Shown here: piece by piece, positions 52,952 through 64,000 of the stretch
How the letters are laid out: each line of letters starts with the position of its first letter
Numbering within the stretch: the first letter of the stretch is position 1
Position numbers and translations under genes: made by a program
Notes under the pieces: generated by a model
The model's input: only the letters and a program-made list of their open reading frames with translations
Told to the model about the DNA's origin: nothing
Databases searched by the model: none
Assembly: GCA_037576195.1 (NCBI GenBank)
Contig: CM075101.1
Span: 23,622,001-23,686,000 of the forward strand
Direction: 5' to 3'
DNA from: Phytoseiulus persimilis
Lineage: Eukaryota; Arthropoda; Arachnida; Mesostigmata; Phytoseiidae
Length of the DNA stretch: 64,000 bases

Positions 52952-55900
52952 GGAATTTTCAGCTAAGGGACTCCTCAGATAACTTCCTTCCAGGGCTCTG
53001 CGAGGGTGATTCCGGGATCGATCTGACCATACTTTTGGGATTCTCTTGAAATGGTGAAATTCTGAAATTGTGCTGACCCAACGAAGAGGTGGAAACGTAC
53101 CTCTATGTCAGAAACTGCAAGATGGCGTTTGCTCACGTGTATGATCGGGATACGTATCTCAAACATGAGGAGCAACGCCCAGATACTATAATAGCGGGAA
53201 TCGGTGGCCACTCCTCAAGGTCCTATGACTCTACATGGAAGGCAATGTCCGTCGTCAGTGGACTCCCGATGCAAGGGACGGGCCAGCCAGCGTGGACGGC
53301 CGAACTCCCTTTAGATCATATATTGGATGCGTGCAGAGGTTCTGAGCGCTGAACTTTGACAGCTCATAACTCCGCTTCCAAAAGTCGCAGAAAGATGATA
53401 AAATACTCAAAATACGCAGAATTCATTCGGCTTTCAGATGAACGTTCTGCAATCCAACGAACGATCTGCACCGACGGACCCCTTTCGGAATCATGAAGTT
53501 CGTCGAAAATTGAGCGGTTCCGATTCGGAGATATCGGCCTCGGAAGTTTCGATTTTCAACCCTCGCGACCTCTGTTGAGCGTATAGAATAAAAATGGGCC
53601 TCCTCAAAAAATGCCCCAAGCTCTTGAAAAAAAACGAGCCGATTTGAGATGCCGCATAGCATAGCTTAGAGCCGGCTCAAAGCTTCGAAAACATGTCATC
53701 TGGTCCAATTTGTGGCTCCTCACCCACGGCATTATTTTGCGAGTCGGAATTCAAAGTTCAGTTTCACTGGCTGAGCCGTCTGAGGGCTGGCACCGGCAAG
53801 ATTTTTCCCGGAAACTCTTGGAAAGCCTGAAATTGGATCATATGCAAGTTTTTGAAACCTTGAACCCGGCTGTGAGATGCAGCATCTCAAAGTGGCTCGT
53901 TTTCTGAGGGAGATAGAGAGACTACCCATATTTTTCCGATTCACTCAACATAGATCGAGAAGGCTAAAAATCGAAATTTTCGAGGCCGATATCTCCGCTT
54001 GGCAGCGGCCGAATCGCCCAATCTTCTGTTACCTAACCGCTTAAATTCTGACAAACTTCATGGTTTCGAAGAGAGAACAGGGGCTTATAATCTTGGTTTC
54101 GCTGGAATCTAAAAATCGTGATTTTTTTCATATTCGCCCATTTCAGTGAGACCACCGGTGTTTGCAGGCCGTTCGTTGAATCAGATTCTGAAAGCTGACG
54201 AATTCCGGGTATTTTTAGAGTGAGATGGTGCCGGCAAAAACGATTCAAACTGTCCTATTCGATGGCCCTGAAGAGGGTCTCCTATTTGAGGAGTAACGGG
54301 ACAGTCATTCGGGCACGAATGATGAGGAGTAGATGTCTTCAAAGTTACCGAGGAGATCTTCGATGGTTTTATTCTCGATGGCTTCGACGATCTTCCAACT
54401 TCATTCAGTACAAAGTGGCGCCGATCGTAGTGAATTGTTCGAATCTGACGTTATTCCCGAACATGGTCGAAGTCCCTCCTCAGCCGCTGTCTCTGAAATT
54501 TCTCTACCTCTGCTGAGAATCAGTGGATCATACATATCGAGGTCCGGGTTGCATGCCTCTTGTTTCGATATTCTAGGGGTATTGGCTAACGGAGCCCTGG
54601 GAGACCCTTCTCTGGATGCGTGCTCGGAAAGTATACATATGTCGACAACATCGACAGGATTCTGATAGCTGGAGATGACAAATGTAACTGCTGACTGCAC
54701 GTGATGAGTATGGCATCGGAACAGCTCGAAATGAATGCAAAATACTCAAGTAGAGCGCTCTATCGGAGTTCTCACGAGGCTCTCAGCTCCCGGATGACAA
54801 TTCAGTCATTCGTGATCGACCTCTCTCACATCTTCTGTCATCTCTCGCCATCCTGCCGGTGACCCTGTTCCTATCTTATTCCTCCGGTCGGCGCTGAACA
54901 AAATCACACCGCTCCTCGGAACAAGCAGGAGTCGCGACTCCGTTCATTTCTGCTCGGCTCGGCCTGCGGAGCATCCAGGTGAAAGCACGGAATCCGGTAT
55001 TTGGTATGTCGGAACTTCAGGGAGTTCAGAGGGTTCCACCACATGATCGGGAGCGAAGTCTTGATTACCTGTGCTCCTTGGTAGACCAGGAGAGAGACGA
55101 CGAAAGAGAAGATTGAAGGCGCTGTTGGATTCCTTCTCCTTACACAGCAAGGGTGTGCCGTCCAGGGGGCGCAACTCGTAGGCCTCACTCCACCGATTGG
55201 CCCAAGAGCAATGGGACAGCCCCCCGCTGATGACAATGCGTTGATGGCGCGAAGAAAGATATCGAAAGCGACAAGAAGAAGAAAGGGGAGACAGGTGCTT
55301 CTAAAACGGCAGAGAAGCATTTCGGGGAAGCTGGTTGGCTGCGAGAGCCTGAACAAGGAGCCAGGACCGACTGCCTTGTTCAGGGTGAGAATGATTTAGT
55401 GGTTTTCGTTTTCTGGAGGAACTCGTAACGAAACGGCCTAGTTTTCATGTATTTTCTGCAGCTTCCCGAGTATGTTCTGCACATTTCCCTGTGGGTTTCG
55501 CATATTTTTTAGCGCCAGTTTTCGCATTCCCTTCTATCGCATCTTTTCGCTACAAATTTTTGTGCATGATTTGATTTCCCTCCATCCCATGACCCCTTCC
55601 ATCCCAGCGTTGGGTCGTATCGTTCGACTCGTTGATTCTTCACTGTTGAGAACGGGATGCTGATAACACTCAGCACTTTCTGTCAGACGGACACCCGTCC
55701 ACACAACACCGGGCGAACTTAGCTGCGCCGCCGGTTGGAAATTCGCGAGCCCTCTGAGTTTGAGGGAGAGAAAAATCGACAGTTCTCGAAAAATAAAGAT
55801 AAATATGGAACGGAGAACGATAAAAGAAACTGGTCGAGCTCAACAATGTGGTCGGATGAGTGAGCTACATTTGAAAAAATAATTTCCGCAATCGGCCCGT

Positions 55901-57370
55901 TGCGAGCTCTGAATAACAGTCAAAAGACAAATGGCGAAAAAATTCCCGACCTAATTCGACCAACCTGTATATGATCGGTGATGATTGACTTTGAAATATT
56001 GCGAATCGCAAGTAATAAATGTCGCGCCAGTCAGACAGTGGTTTGGGACTTCGTAGCGTTGACCCTTTGCTCGTGAACTCCCATGTCGTGATTCCTTGAC
56101 AGTTTTCGTTGCAAGAATGTCAGCGCTCGAATTCACCGAGATTACCCCTTAGGCGCACAATATGGAGCAAGCTCTTCAGCTTATTCAGAATCGGCAGAAC
56201 CGGAACGCTTGCCTGACTCGGAATCCTCGCAGAGTGGTCCAGACTCGAGCTACTATTCTCCTCAGAAACAGTACACGTTCTCGGGGGTGCTTTGCATGTG
56301 ATCAAGTTTTATTTCATCGTCGACCAAACAATCGATGACAATACATCCATGAATATTTGTTTGTTCCTTGCATTTGTGATAGAGCTTGTTGACACACTTT
56401 ACGTTTGTTTATGTACAGCGATTGCGATATTCCCGCGGGAAGTCCGTCCGCGGTGTCTGTGATCTTGCCCCTACCGATTCAAAGCTATTTACACCGACCC
56501 GCTCAGTGAGAGCCCACTGCGCTCGGCTACACACTAGCACACCTTTGGTACAAATCTTGAGATACTGATCACTAAGTCCTGATTCTAAGTTATGCGGTCT
56601 CTAGACATCCATTTCATCAGTGACACCAATATCCTCCGTTAACTACTCGAGTCGGTCCTCGGGGAGCGTAATTAGAGGATCTGCGTCGCGGGCCCGTGGT
56701 GATCTCGACGGAAATCACGCCCTCGTGTGGAAACTCCAGGGGACCGATCGGAGCTTCCAGAGCACGAGTTATGCATTGCCGCCGATGATTACAATGCCTC
56801 ACATAGAGGCAGTCTCCTCACGGGAATCTATCCGAGTACAGCTTCGAACGAGCGAATCGATGCTCAAGACACTTGATTGAGGGAATCACCTCGATAACTC
56901 CACGTTTTACTGCGAGATTGCCGAGGGGTGAACCGTGCAGACAGCGTCAAGCCGATGCCGTATCCATTTTTGTTCGAGGTTCCACGGCCTCCAGAGTGTG
57001 ACTCGTTTCCAAGCCCGGGGAACCGAGATTTGATCGAGAATCTTCTATCGAACAGGTCTAATCCTTCACCAAAGTACACACATCGCGTAAATCGTGCCGC
57101 TGAGTCGCTCCATCCGACGAGCTTCCACGAGATGATTTCCTCCATTTGGAATATTTTCGTACCTCTGTGCATAAGTAATTTACATATCAAGCAAGAGCTG
57201 CTCTAGGAAAGAGGGAATCGAGAACATCAGAGCTTGATTCCGACGTCAACGAAGACCACGGTCACATGAACGATTCCCTGAATCGAATCGTTCTTCGCGG
57301 GCATCCGCAGAACGGAGCAGGGGGACCGCAAGTGAAATCAAGAAGGAATCCACTGATACAATACTAAAGA

Positions 57371-57390
57371 ATAAATAAATTTATTTTTGT
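57371..57390. terminator. Palindromic AATAAA cluster
   Basis: The sequence AATAAATAAATTTATTT carries poly(A) signals on both strands. On the minus strand it lies about 690 bases past the ARID3 stop codon, so it may end that transcript. No plus-strand gene ending here was identified. Confidence 0.35.
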
Positions 57391-58069
57391 GTTTTTCTCC
57401 ATGCGTATCGCTGTGCTTTCGAACTCCGGTATCCCTCGATCTTTATGATGAAATACTCATACCTACAACGTCCAAAACTGGCTTTTCAACCACGCTCCGC
57501 ATGCACTCATCTATTTTCTCGTTGTCGCTGTCAGTATTAGTTGGAGAAGCAGAATCCATTTACAGCCAGATGTCATTGCACAAGCGGAGCAAGTATATAG
57601 ATACAGTCAACCGTCGACGAGTCAAGTGATTTTCCTCGAAATTTGAAGGCAGCCACACGGTACCACATGACGGCAAGTCATCGCGATTTTGAGAAGCGCA
57701 TCTGACGATCACTATTTTCATCATTATCAGTGGTGTCGATAGACTATGCATATATAGGAGTAGGGCGGTGAACCGCCCCTCTTCGGCGAGGCGATTCAGG
57801 AGAAGGTTACTTCCTGATTAAAGTGCTTGATGATGCGCTCGCAGATGACGTCATCTGTCGCAAGATTCACTCTCATGTTGATTCCCTTGTCGTTCGATGG
57901 CCGAAGATGGTCAGTGAATCATTGGGGGCAACTCAATACCGATCGATTCCAGCACTTTCCTTGTTATTCCTCTGAAGTGGGATTCTCAAAGGTTCGCGTT
58001 GATCTATAGGGTCGCTGTTGCTCCTATTTCGTTTATGTTATTCTAGCTAGTGAAGAAGATCTGGTGGAC

Positions 58070-61000
58070 TCAGTGCTTCGGTTGGGCGAATAATATGCCT
58101 TGGTAGAGTACACCGTTGATTTCCATGCTCACTGGGATACCGGCATCAACAGGGCGTCCATCTGAAGAAGAAAGAAAGTGATCAGACGCTTCTGTGGATT
58201 CACAATGGCCATGAGGCAAGGGGAATTCGAGCGAAGGTTCGGACGTGGTTGAACTCGCAGATACTGTGAACGAGAGAGAGAGAGATGGGCATAGGAAGGC
58301 TGTACGGGCCATAAGAAGGCTCTTAAGGGCACGAGAAGCTTCAGGAGATATACCTTTGCCGAGGATAGGTAATTTCATGTGATTTTTCAGAAGTTCTTCG
58401 GTACATAGTTTCTTCAGATGGTTCGCGGGATGTTCCGGTGGACTCAACTGGTCTAAGGGGTTCAGACTCCGCTTCAACGATGAGGGCAATGGTTGTGATT
58501 GGGGGAGAGACAGCAGCGACGGAGATTTCCGCTCTGTTTTGACATCCAAATTCAACGCTTGCTCTTGGTTCAGCGGAGTGACAGATCCGATGCTGTTGTC
58601 TTCATCGCCTGAAATGCCGAAGAAAAGCATCCAGATAACCTATCGTTCCGACAAGTACGAGGGGCAACAAACTGACCCGAACGCAGTGGCAGAGAGGAAA
58701 GCAAATCACTCATGAGCTCTTGGTATCACAATAATTGATCCGGTGTCGCATATATAATCGAAACATCCATCCGAACGCAATCGGAGCTCAGATGGCGCCA
58801 GTCAGCACAAGTCAATCAAGACAGAGAAAGATCGACGGAGGCATGCGTAGAAAGAGGATCGTCCTCATGTCACGCGTAACTTTCATCGTCCTCCTCCAGA
58901 ATATGATACGATCACACCTTAAGACGCTTTCCAACATCAGGGAGGCGACACAGTATTTCCGGCAAAGTTTCGAAAAAGGTGGCTCAGAGTGCCCGTGCTC
59001 CAGAAGGAGTAATCAATCTTTCCACGCGAATGTGGGGTAGGTGCCCGACGGAGGCCTCGTCGCGACGTAGCAATTGAAGAATTCGTTTGATTTGCTGAGC
59101 GACGAACGGCAAGCGAAAACAACATCCGTCCGCGACCACGCTTCTCGTCTTCGTTGGTTCCGAGTTTTAATAGAGTGAGTTCATCATTAATTCAGCAAGA
59201 TAGGCTCCCGCTGAGTTGTCTGGTCGATCGCGGTCGCTGTCTCATGGTCCTCTTCTTCTTCAATTTCTCCTCTTCTCATGGTTCTTTTCCTGCATCGTTC
59301 CGCCCTCAAAACCACTGGATCGCCGAAACGTTCAGGCTCCGCGGTCGTTCGCGAGTCAAACGAGATCTCAGATTCCTCGATTTCGTGGTCCGACATGTCG
59401 GATCAGCGGAGAGCGAGAGAGAGAAATCATTCAGCTCATGTAGAGCACGCGACAATCATCAATTTTCCCACGGAGCGTCGCGTTGAACCACCGTAAGGGG
59501 CGTCATATTGGTAAGTCGGCCGCCTCAGAGACATACTCCGATCTCTCACCTGGCGTGACCTAGTGGCAGACCCTTCGCGCATCTCGTGAATCGGCTTAGA
59601 ACAATTCCAGAGAACCCTCGCACGAGGCTTCATCCTGTTTCCGAGCCCGGGATCATGATCGAACGCCCATCGACTCCGACTGTTTTTGAGGAATTGCGGA
59701 GAGAGATGGATACGCGGGAATCGAATCAAGACAAGCCACTTGACAGAATAGAGAAGGGGAATGTACCAAAGACGTCGGGAGGGAAAGGGAGAAGCGAAGG
59801 CGATAGAGACACTCCGTTAAGTCCCCCGTTCGACCGATTATCATCATCTTCATCATCCCTGACACGCATCCAACGAGAAGATTTTGAATTTTGATTCCTC
59901 CGCCAGCGGTTTTTCCTTCGAATTCGCTCTTCTGCTCTATCTGCTTTTATATGTATTCCGTTCCTTCTCTTTTTTCATTTTGCTCAACGCCGTCTCCGTC
60001 TTCAGTTTTCATCATTGCTGATTTTCGCAGCAGGGGAACTATGGAGACGATCAAGTTGGTGATGATGATGCCAACGGAAAGCTCCCTCCGCATCTTATGT
60101 GATTTAATTTTTTTGCTACTTCAGTCCTTCTCTCTCTTCTTGTTCTCTCTTCTTATTTTCTGTGTCGCTTTTTTACCTCCTGAGTTTGCGGCGGAGGGTT
60201 TTAATTGAAAACTCGTGTGTCTCAGGGCTGGTTCAGCGGGGAGATCTGTCGTTTGTCGTCGATGAAGACATCTTTTCGAACTGCTCGAAAGATCTGCTCT
60301 GTTCTGCACTGATCGTCGAAGGTTTCACTTTTTTTTTCGCACTTCCTCGCAGCTCAGTCCGTGTTACTTCGTTTCCCTTCGGTATTGTTCTCAGCTCTGA
60401 TTTGAATGCGGCTGATCTCGCCCGTCATCAACGCGGGCAACAGTAGCATCGACTCCCAATAGACGCAACAGGTTGACCTATCGCCAATATTTTGAAAGCG
60501 AGAACTGCGGTGTCCAGCGGGACGCGAACAACTCGATGAACGATTGAGGACGATCCCAAATATCAGGATTACCCAGAGCGCGCTTCCTCAAAAATTGCGA
60601 CGGCAACTCAGATAAATCTCGGGGATATTGTGACGATGAGTTCTCTCACAAATATCGCCTAGATGGAGAAACATTGTGATGATCGAAGCCTGAATTAGCA
60701 GACAGTCGATTGAACCGCTTGGAACGCATGGGCCGAGGAACGCGTTGATGTCTTTACTAATCGTTATTCGTGAGTCGAATTGACAGGCTGAGATTCTTTC
60801 AACTATCGAGCAATTTTTCTTTTTCAGCCCGCTCCTCTTCGCCTCGACTGTTTCTATCAATTAGAAATTACTTGCCGGGGGAAAAGAATCAATAATGAGC
60901 ACGATGCAAGCGCTCATCGAGTCGAGCGACTTGATGTCGAGCGCCACAATCATCTGCTTCATCATTATTCCGGGAAATCCATTTTTCTCGGAGTTGTGTC

Positions 61001-63720
61001 CGGGCTGGAAAATCACAAGCGGCCGCGCCAAGTCGAGCACCAGTGCCAGAGCGAGCGGCATCGACGTGCGCAACCAGCCAGATGTGCCTGCGGCATCGGC
61101 GTGATGAAGTTTTCATCTGGAGCTTCCACCGATTCTCGGAGAATATATCAGCGAAAAAGAGGAGAAAATATCTGAAGGAATACAGCAACAATGGGGAGGA
61201 ATGGAGCGAACGCCGTTTGATCCGTTGTTTGCCGAAATCTATTCCACCGGAGCGACGGCTCCCGCCGGCGACTCGACATCTTTCACTCTTTCTGCTGAAT
61301 AAGACTTCCATTGTTTTTTTTTTTCATTCTCCGACCATAATTTATGCATCCTTCGCTGCTCCCGTCCATTTTTCCGTCGTCGTTTTCAGCCCCTCTTTTT
61401 CACATTTTCTTCTCATTCCATCGTGAATCTTCAACGCCGCACAATACTCAGGCTATCTGCCGCTGTGTCAGTTGCTCTGAAGTCAGTTCCAACCTCCCTA
61501 AAATCGGGGCGTTTTCCATGTCTCGAAGATCCGATGGGTTGAGACTAGGCATCCCACGCCTCACAAACCTATGAGTGGTGGACTTCCCGTTCCGATCCCA
61601 AGTGTAGTCACTCAAACTGAATCCTAAGATTACAGTCCAATGCAGGCGACTGCTTTCTGTCATCAAGCCACCCTAGTATGATATTTCCGTTCTAGGCGCT
61701 CGACGTACTCACGGTAACGAGCCTTGAAGCACACCAGACATAAAAACCCTGGACGGTGGGGTTCTCGTTTCTCGTGGCGGCGATTTCCGCGTGCGGCAGG
61801 CTGTTTAGTTGGCTCACTGACCGACGGACTGACTGCGTGGTTGTTTGCTTGATAGGCTTTCATTTCGGTGAACGGACAGCAGTGATGACCACTCCCCGAA
61901 ACTGATCTCCTATGCCACCTGGTGCGTCCCACCACAACAAGACTTAGGTGCCGTCGTCGTTCGAAGGAAGAATCCACCGGACGCTACTACGGCCGTTTGG
62001 ACTATTTGTGGTTTGCCAGTTCTCGGCCGATTTCGTCCGCTGGTAGCCTAGGGGGACCTCAGCACCCAGCACTACGACCACACGACGATCGCACGTATGT
62101 CGAAACCAGGCTCCACCTACCGGGAGCTCAATGTAGGTTATGGGTAACCCTGCGAACGAGCGGCTCGAATACCCTGCTTGAACGGTCGCTGACTGATTGT
62201 GAGTAACTCAGCAGCCGATCCGCTTGCTGATTGTTTGACTGAATTTCCCCGGCCAGAGCTCCTCTCGTTGTTCTTCGATTCGATTCTGTCATTCATCAAT
62301 TACAGAAGAGAGACAACGAAGGCACTCCAAGTGAAGATGTATCTGACGCATCTGCTCAAAACAGCCGATCGGCGCTAAAAGGACGAAGCGAATCGAACTC
62401 GGGGAGCATGGAGGAACGGAGAGAGAGAATGAGGGAGAGAAAGCAAACAAACAGTCGTATCCGACATACAGACGTAAATGCTAACAAACAAATCAATTTC
62501 GGAGGCCCTCATCTTCAACTAACCCCAGCAGGAGGAAGGATTTCTTTCTCTCAGTTAAACCTGCAGAGCTTGTCTAACGTGGCCGTTAGTAGCCGCCGTG
62601 CTTCGTTCTCGTCTACTTTTCCCCTCCTCCTCTTTTTCATATTTCGTTTGTAATTTCAGATTCGATGCCTGGGCAGACGACAGTGAAGGCAGCTCAGCGC
62701 TGGCTAGCTAGCCAGCTCGCCCAATGGGGTCTGGACGGCAGATGATAAATGTGAGACCAGGTTGATCTGCTTGCCTTGGGAGCCAATCGTAGCCGTTCTG
62801 GCATCATCTCTGGCTGGATGGCTGACTGGCGTACTTGCCAGCAACAGCAGCAGTTGAACGCGTAGCAAACCACAAAATCGAAAGACGGACGGACGGACGG
62901 ACCGATTGGCAGGCAGAGCCACCGACAAATATCTCCTCTCGTACGGCGAACAGCGATAGAGTCATCAAACATGGAGCGCGTGGATGACCAGAGCAGACTC
63001 ACGGGGCGAGATTAGGTATTTTCATCTGCTCACTGCGGGGGAGACTCGAAGGCGCGCGCGAGGGATGAACGAACGATCACACAGCGAATGAACAGTTATG
63101 GTAGAGGAGGGCAGCGTGATCTATGAATAGAATCATGGATCCAGGGGTGAATCCAGAGATTGATCGCGGCCGAGTTCAGTTGCACCAGCCGGAAAAATCC
63201 GAAAATGAGCCTGAAGGGAGAGGCTTACCTGATGAACCTCCGAGAAAGTTGTGGTTGTTGTTGTTATTATTGTTATTGTTGTTGCTGCTGCTGTTGTTCA
63301 AGCTGTTATTGCTCCCGTTGAGGCCACCGTTCAGCTGAAGGAGACCACGGTGGGATACCAACGATAACGGGGGATTGTTCGGTGAGCGCACTTGCGACGA
63401 GGAAAGCATCTCGTTGAAGTGATTGTACGACGACCGGCGTCCTTCGCGGCGGTTTCCATCAATGGCTGCTTGAAGCTCGTCGGGGTGGCTCAGTTTCTCC
63501 TTGTCGCATTCATACGGGTAGAGATACTTCATGTATTGGGTGCGCAACGTGAAAGCTGCGGAGGTTATGCTCGACGGCAAATTGAGACCTTTGGTGATTT
63601 CTCTCCAGATTTTCTTATTGATCACTTCAACCAAACCTCCTCGAGCGACGACCAGTCGGTACAGCTCGTAGAGATCTAAGACTTGCTTCGCCATGATCGG
63701 GATTCGATTCACCGGCGTTC
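58070..63720 (-). CDS. retn: ARID3/Retained (Dead ringer) transcription factor, 5' end beyond the window
   Basis: AT-rich DNA-binding factor of the ARID3 group (Drosophila Retained/Dead ringer; vertebrate ARID3/Bright), nuclear, for embryonic patterning and neural differentiation. Visible exons: 63720-63229, 58608-58354 and 58263-58070, all joined in phase 1, giving about 312 residues. The first exon opens TPVNRIPIMAKQVLDLYELY and contains most of the ARID domain: GGLVEVINKKIWREITKGL, LPSSITSAAFTLRTQYMKYL, YPYECDKEKL and the extended-ARID tail ELQAAIDGNRREGRR. A polyasparagine run follows. The last exon ends SMEINGVLYQGILFAQPKH, the conserved ARID3 C-terminal motif. The acceptor at 63721 means the earlier ARID helix and N-terminus lie right of the window. 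The 4.6-kb intron could hide further exons, because the usual REKLES-type core is not obvious in what I joined. Confidence 0.93.
58609..63228. other. Long intron of the ARID3 gene
   Basis: 4.6 kb without a recognised exon. It holds T-rich and simple-sequence stretches (for example 60.0-60.4 kb) and short frames on both strands. The flanking exons join in phase 1 without anything in between, but one or more phase-1 exons could be missed. Confidence 0.5.
63245..63302 (-). repeat. Trinucleotide run encoding polyasparagine
   Basis: GTTGTTATT-type repeats on the plus strand read AAC/AAT on the coding strand. They give ten asparagines in a row plus a broken N/S stretch just after the ARID domain. 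Such runs vary in length within species. Confidence 0.85.
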
Positions 63721-64000
63721 CTGCAAGAAAAACAGATCCAGTTGAGAGCGATCGTCGAGTTTCAGCGTAAATCCACGACCATCAGCAACACTACTCTTCT
63801 AGAGTCGAGGAATTCCTTTTTCTGTCTCGCAGAGAACTGAATTTCTTGTTGACATTTTCCCGGGCTATCCGTCTTTCGTTTCCGAACGTTGAAAACCGGG
63901 CGATCGATGCTGTCTGACTTGTCACCCAGTGGCAAAAGGATGGAAGCTGTCGGGCCAAGGGTGCCAGCAGTGCAAGGCAAGCGTCTGCCGACGGATGTCA

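Larger units (their letters stand above)
52686..58069. other. Region between the giant gene and the ARID3 gene
   Basis: No recognised gene. A 16-bp tandem repeat sits at 52904-52951. A 150-codon minus-strand frame (55356-54904) has no visible domain and no splice support. The left end should hold the promoter of the giant gene; the right end the 3' UTR of the ARID3 gene. Confidence 0.45.

Noticed and set aside
54904..55356. Minus-strand 150-codon frame between the giant and ARID3 genes
   Set aside because: Composition is not clearly coding, no domain is visible, and other frames are also open over parts of it.

Overview
This window is nuclear DNA from an animal. GT-AG introns interrupt every recognisable gene, and the best matches by eye are bilaterian families: tau-tubulin kinase/Asator, RecQ4 helicase, endophilin A and the ARID3/Retained (Dead ringer) transcription factor. 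Introns are mostly 70 to 1000 bp, base composition is near balanced, and there is a GYGG-rich secreted peptide of arthropod type. I infer an arthropod, most plausibly a mite of the Parasitiformes; no species call is made. All exon structures were built by hand from splice sites, reading phase and remembered family sequences.

Layout. (1) 513-4784, minus: a tau-tubulin kinase whose 3' end runs off the left edge. (2) About 5-15 kb: no gene I can support, with one small hairpin near 12.1-12.2 kb. (3) 15033-15615, plus: a TATA-driven two-exon gene for an 89-residue secreted glycine/tyrosine-rich peptide. (4) 17306-23998, minus: a complete 22-exon RecQ4 gene, with a Sld2-like N-terminus, a CCHC knuckle assembled across an intron, the helicase core and the conserved RecQ4 C-terminus; CRE-like sites lie just upstream. 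(5) 26457-26840, minus: two candidate 3'-terminal exons of an unidentified membrane protein. (6) 28599-34372, minus: a complete seven-exon endophilin A (N-BAR plus SH3). (7) 34.4-42.8 kb: no recognised gene, but a 15-bp repeat block that includes a 17-bp inverted repeat, and a 32-bp minisatellite. (8) 42859-52685, minus: a six-exon gene for a protein of about 2805 residues, made mostly from one 7.6-kb exon. It carries twelve lysine/arginine blocks and ends in a hydrophobic tail anchor. I recognise no family for it. One intron holds a 606-bp fold-back element with a 10-bp target duplication. (9) 58070-63720, minus: the ARID domain and C-terminus of an ARID3/Retained gene whose 5' end lies beyond the right edge.

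The genes do not form a pathway. They act in the cytoskeleton (TTBK), replication (RecQ4), endocytosis (endophilin), development (ARID3), and an unknown, probably membrane-anchored scaffold role (the giant gene). The giant gene is the best candidate here for something undescribed.
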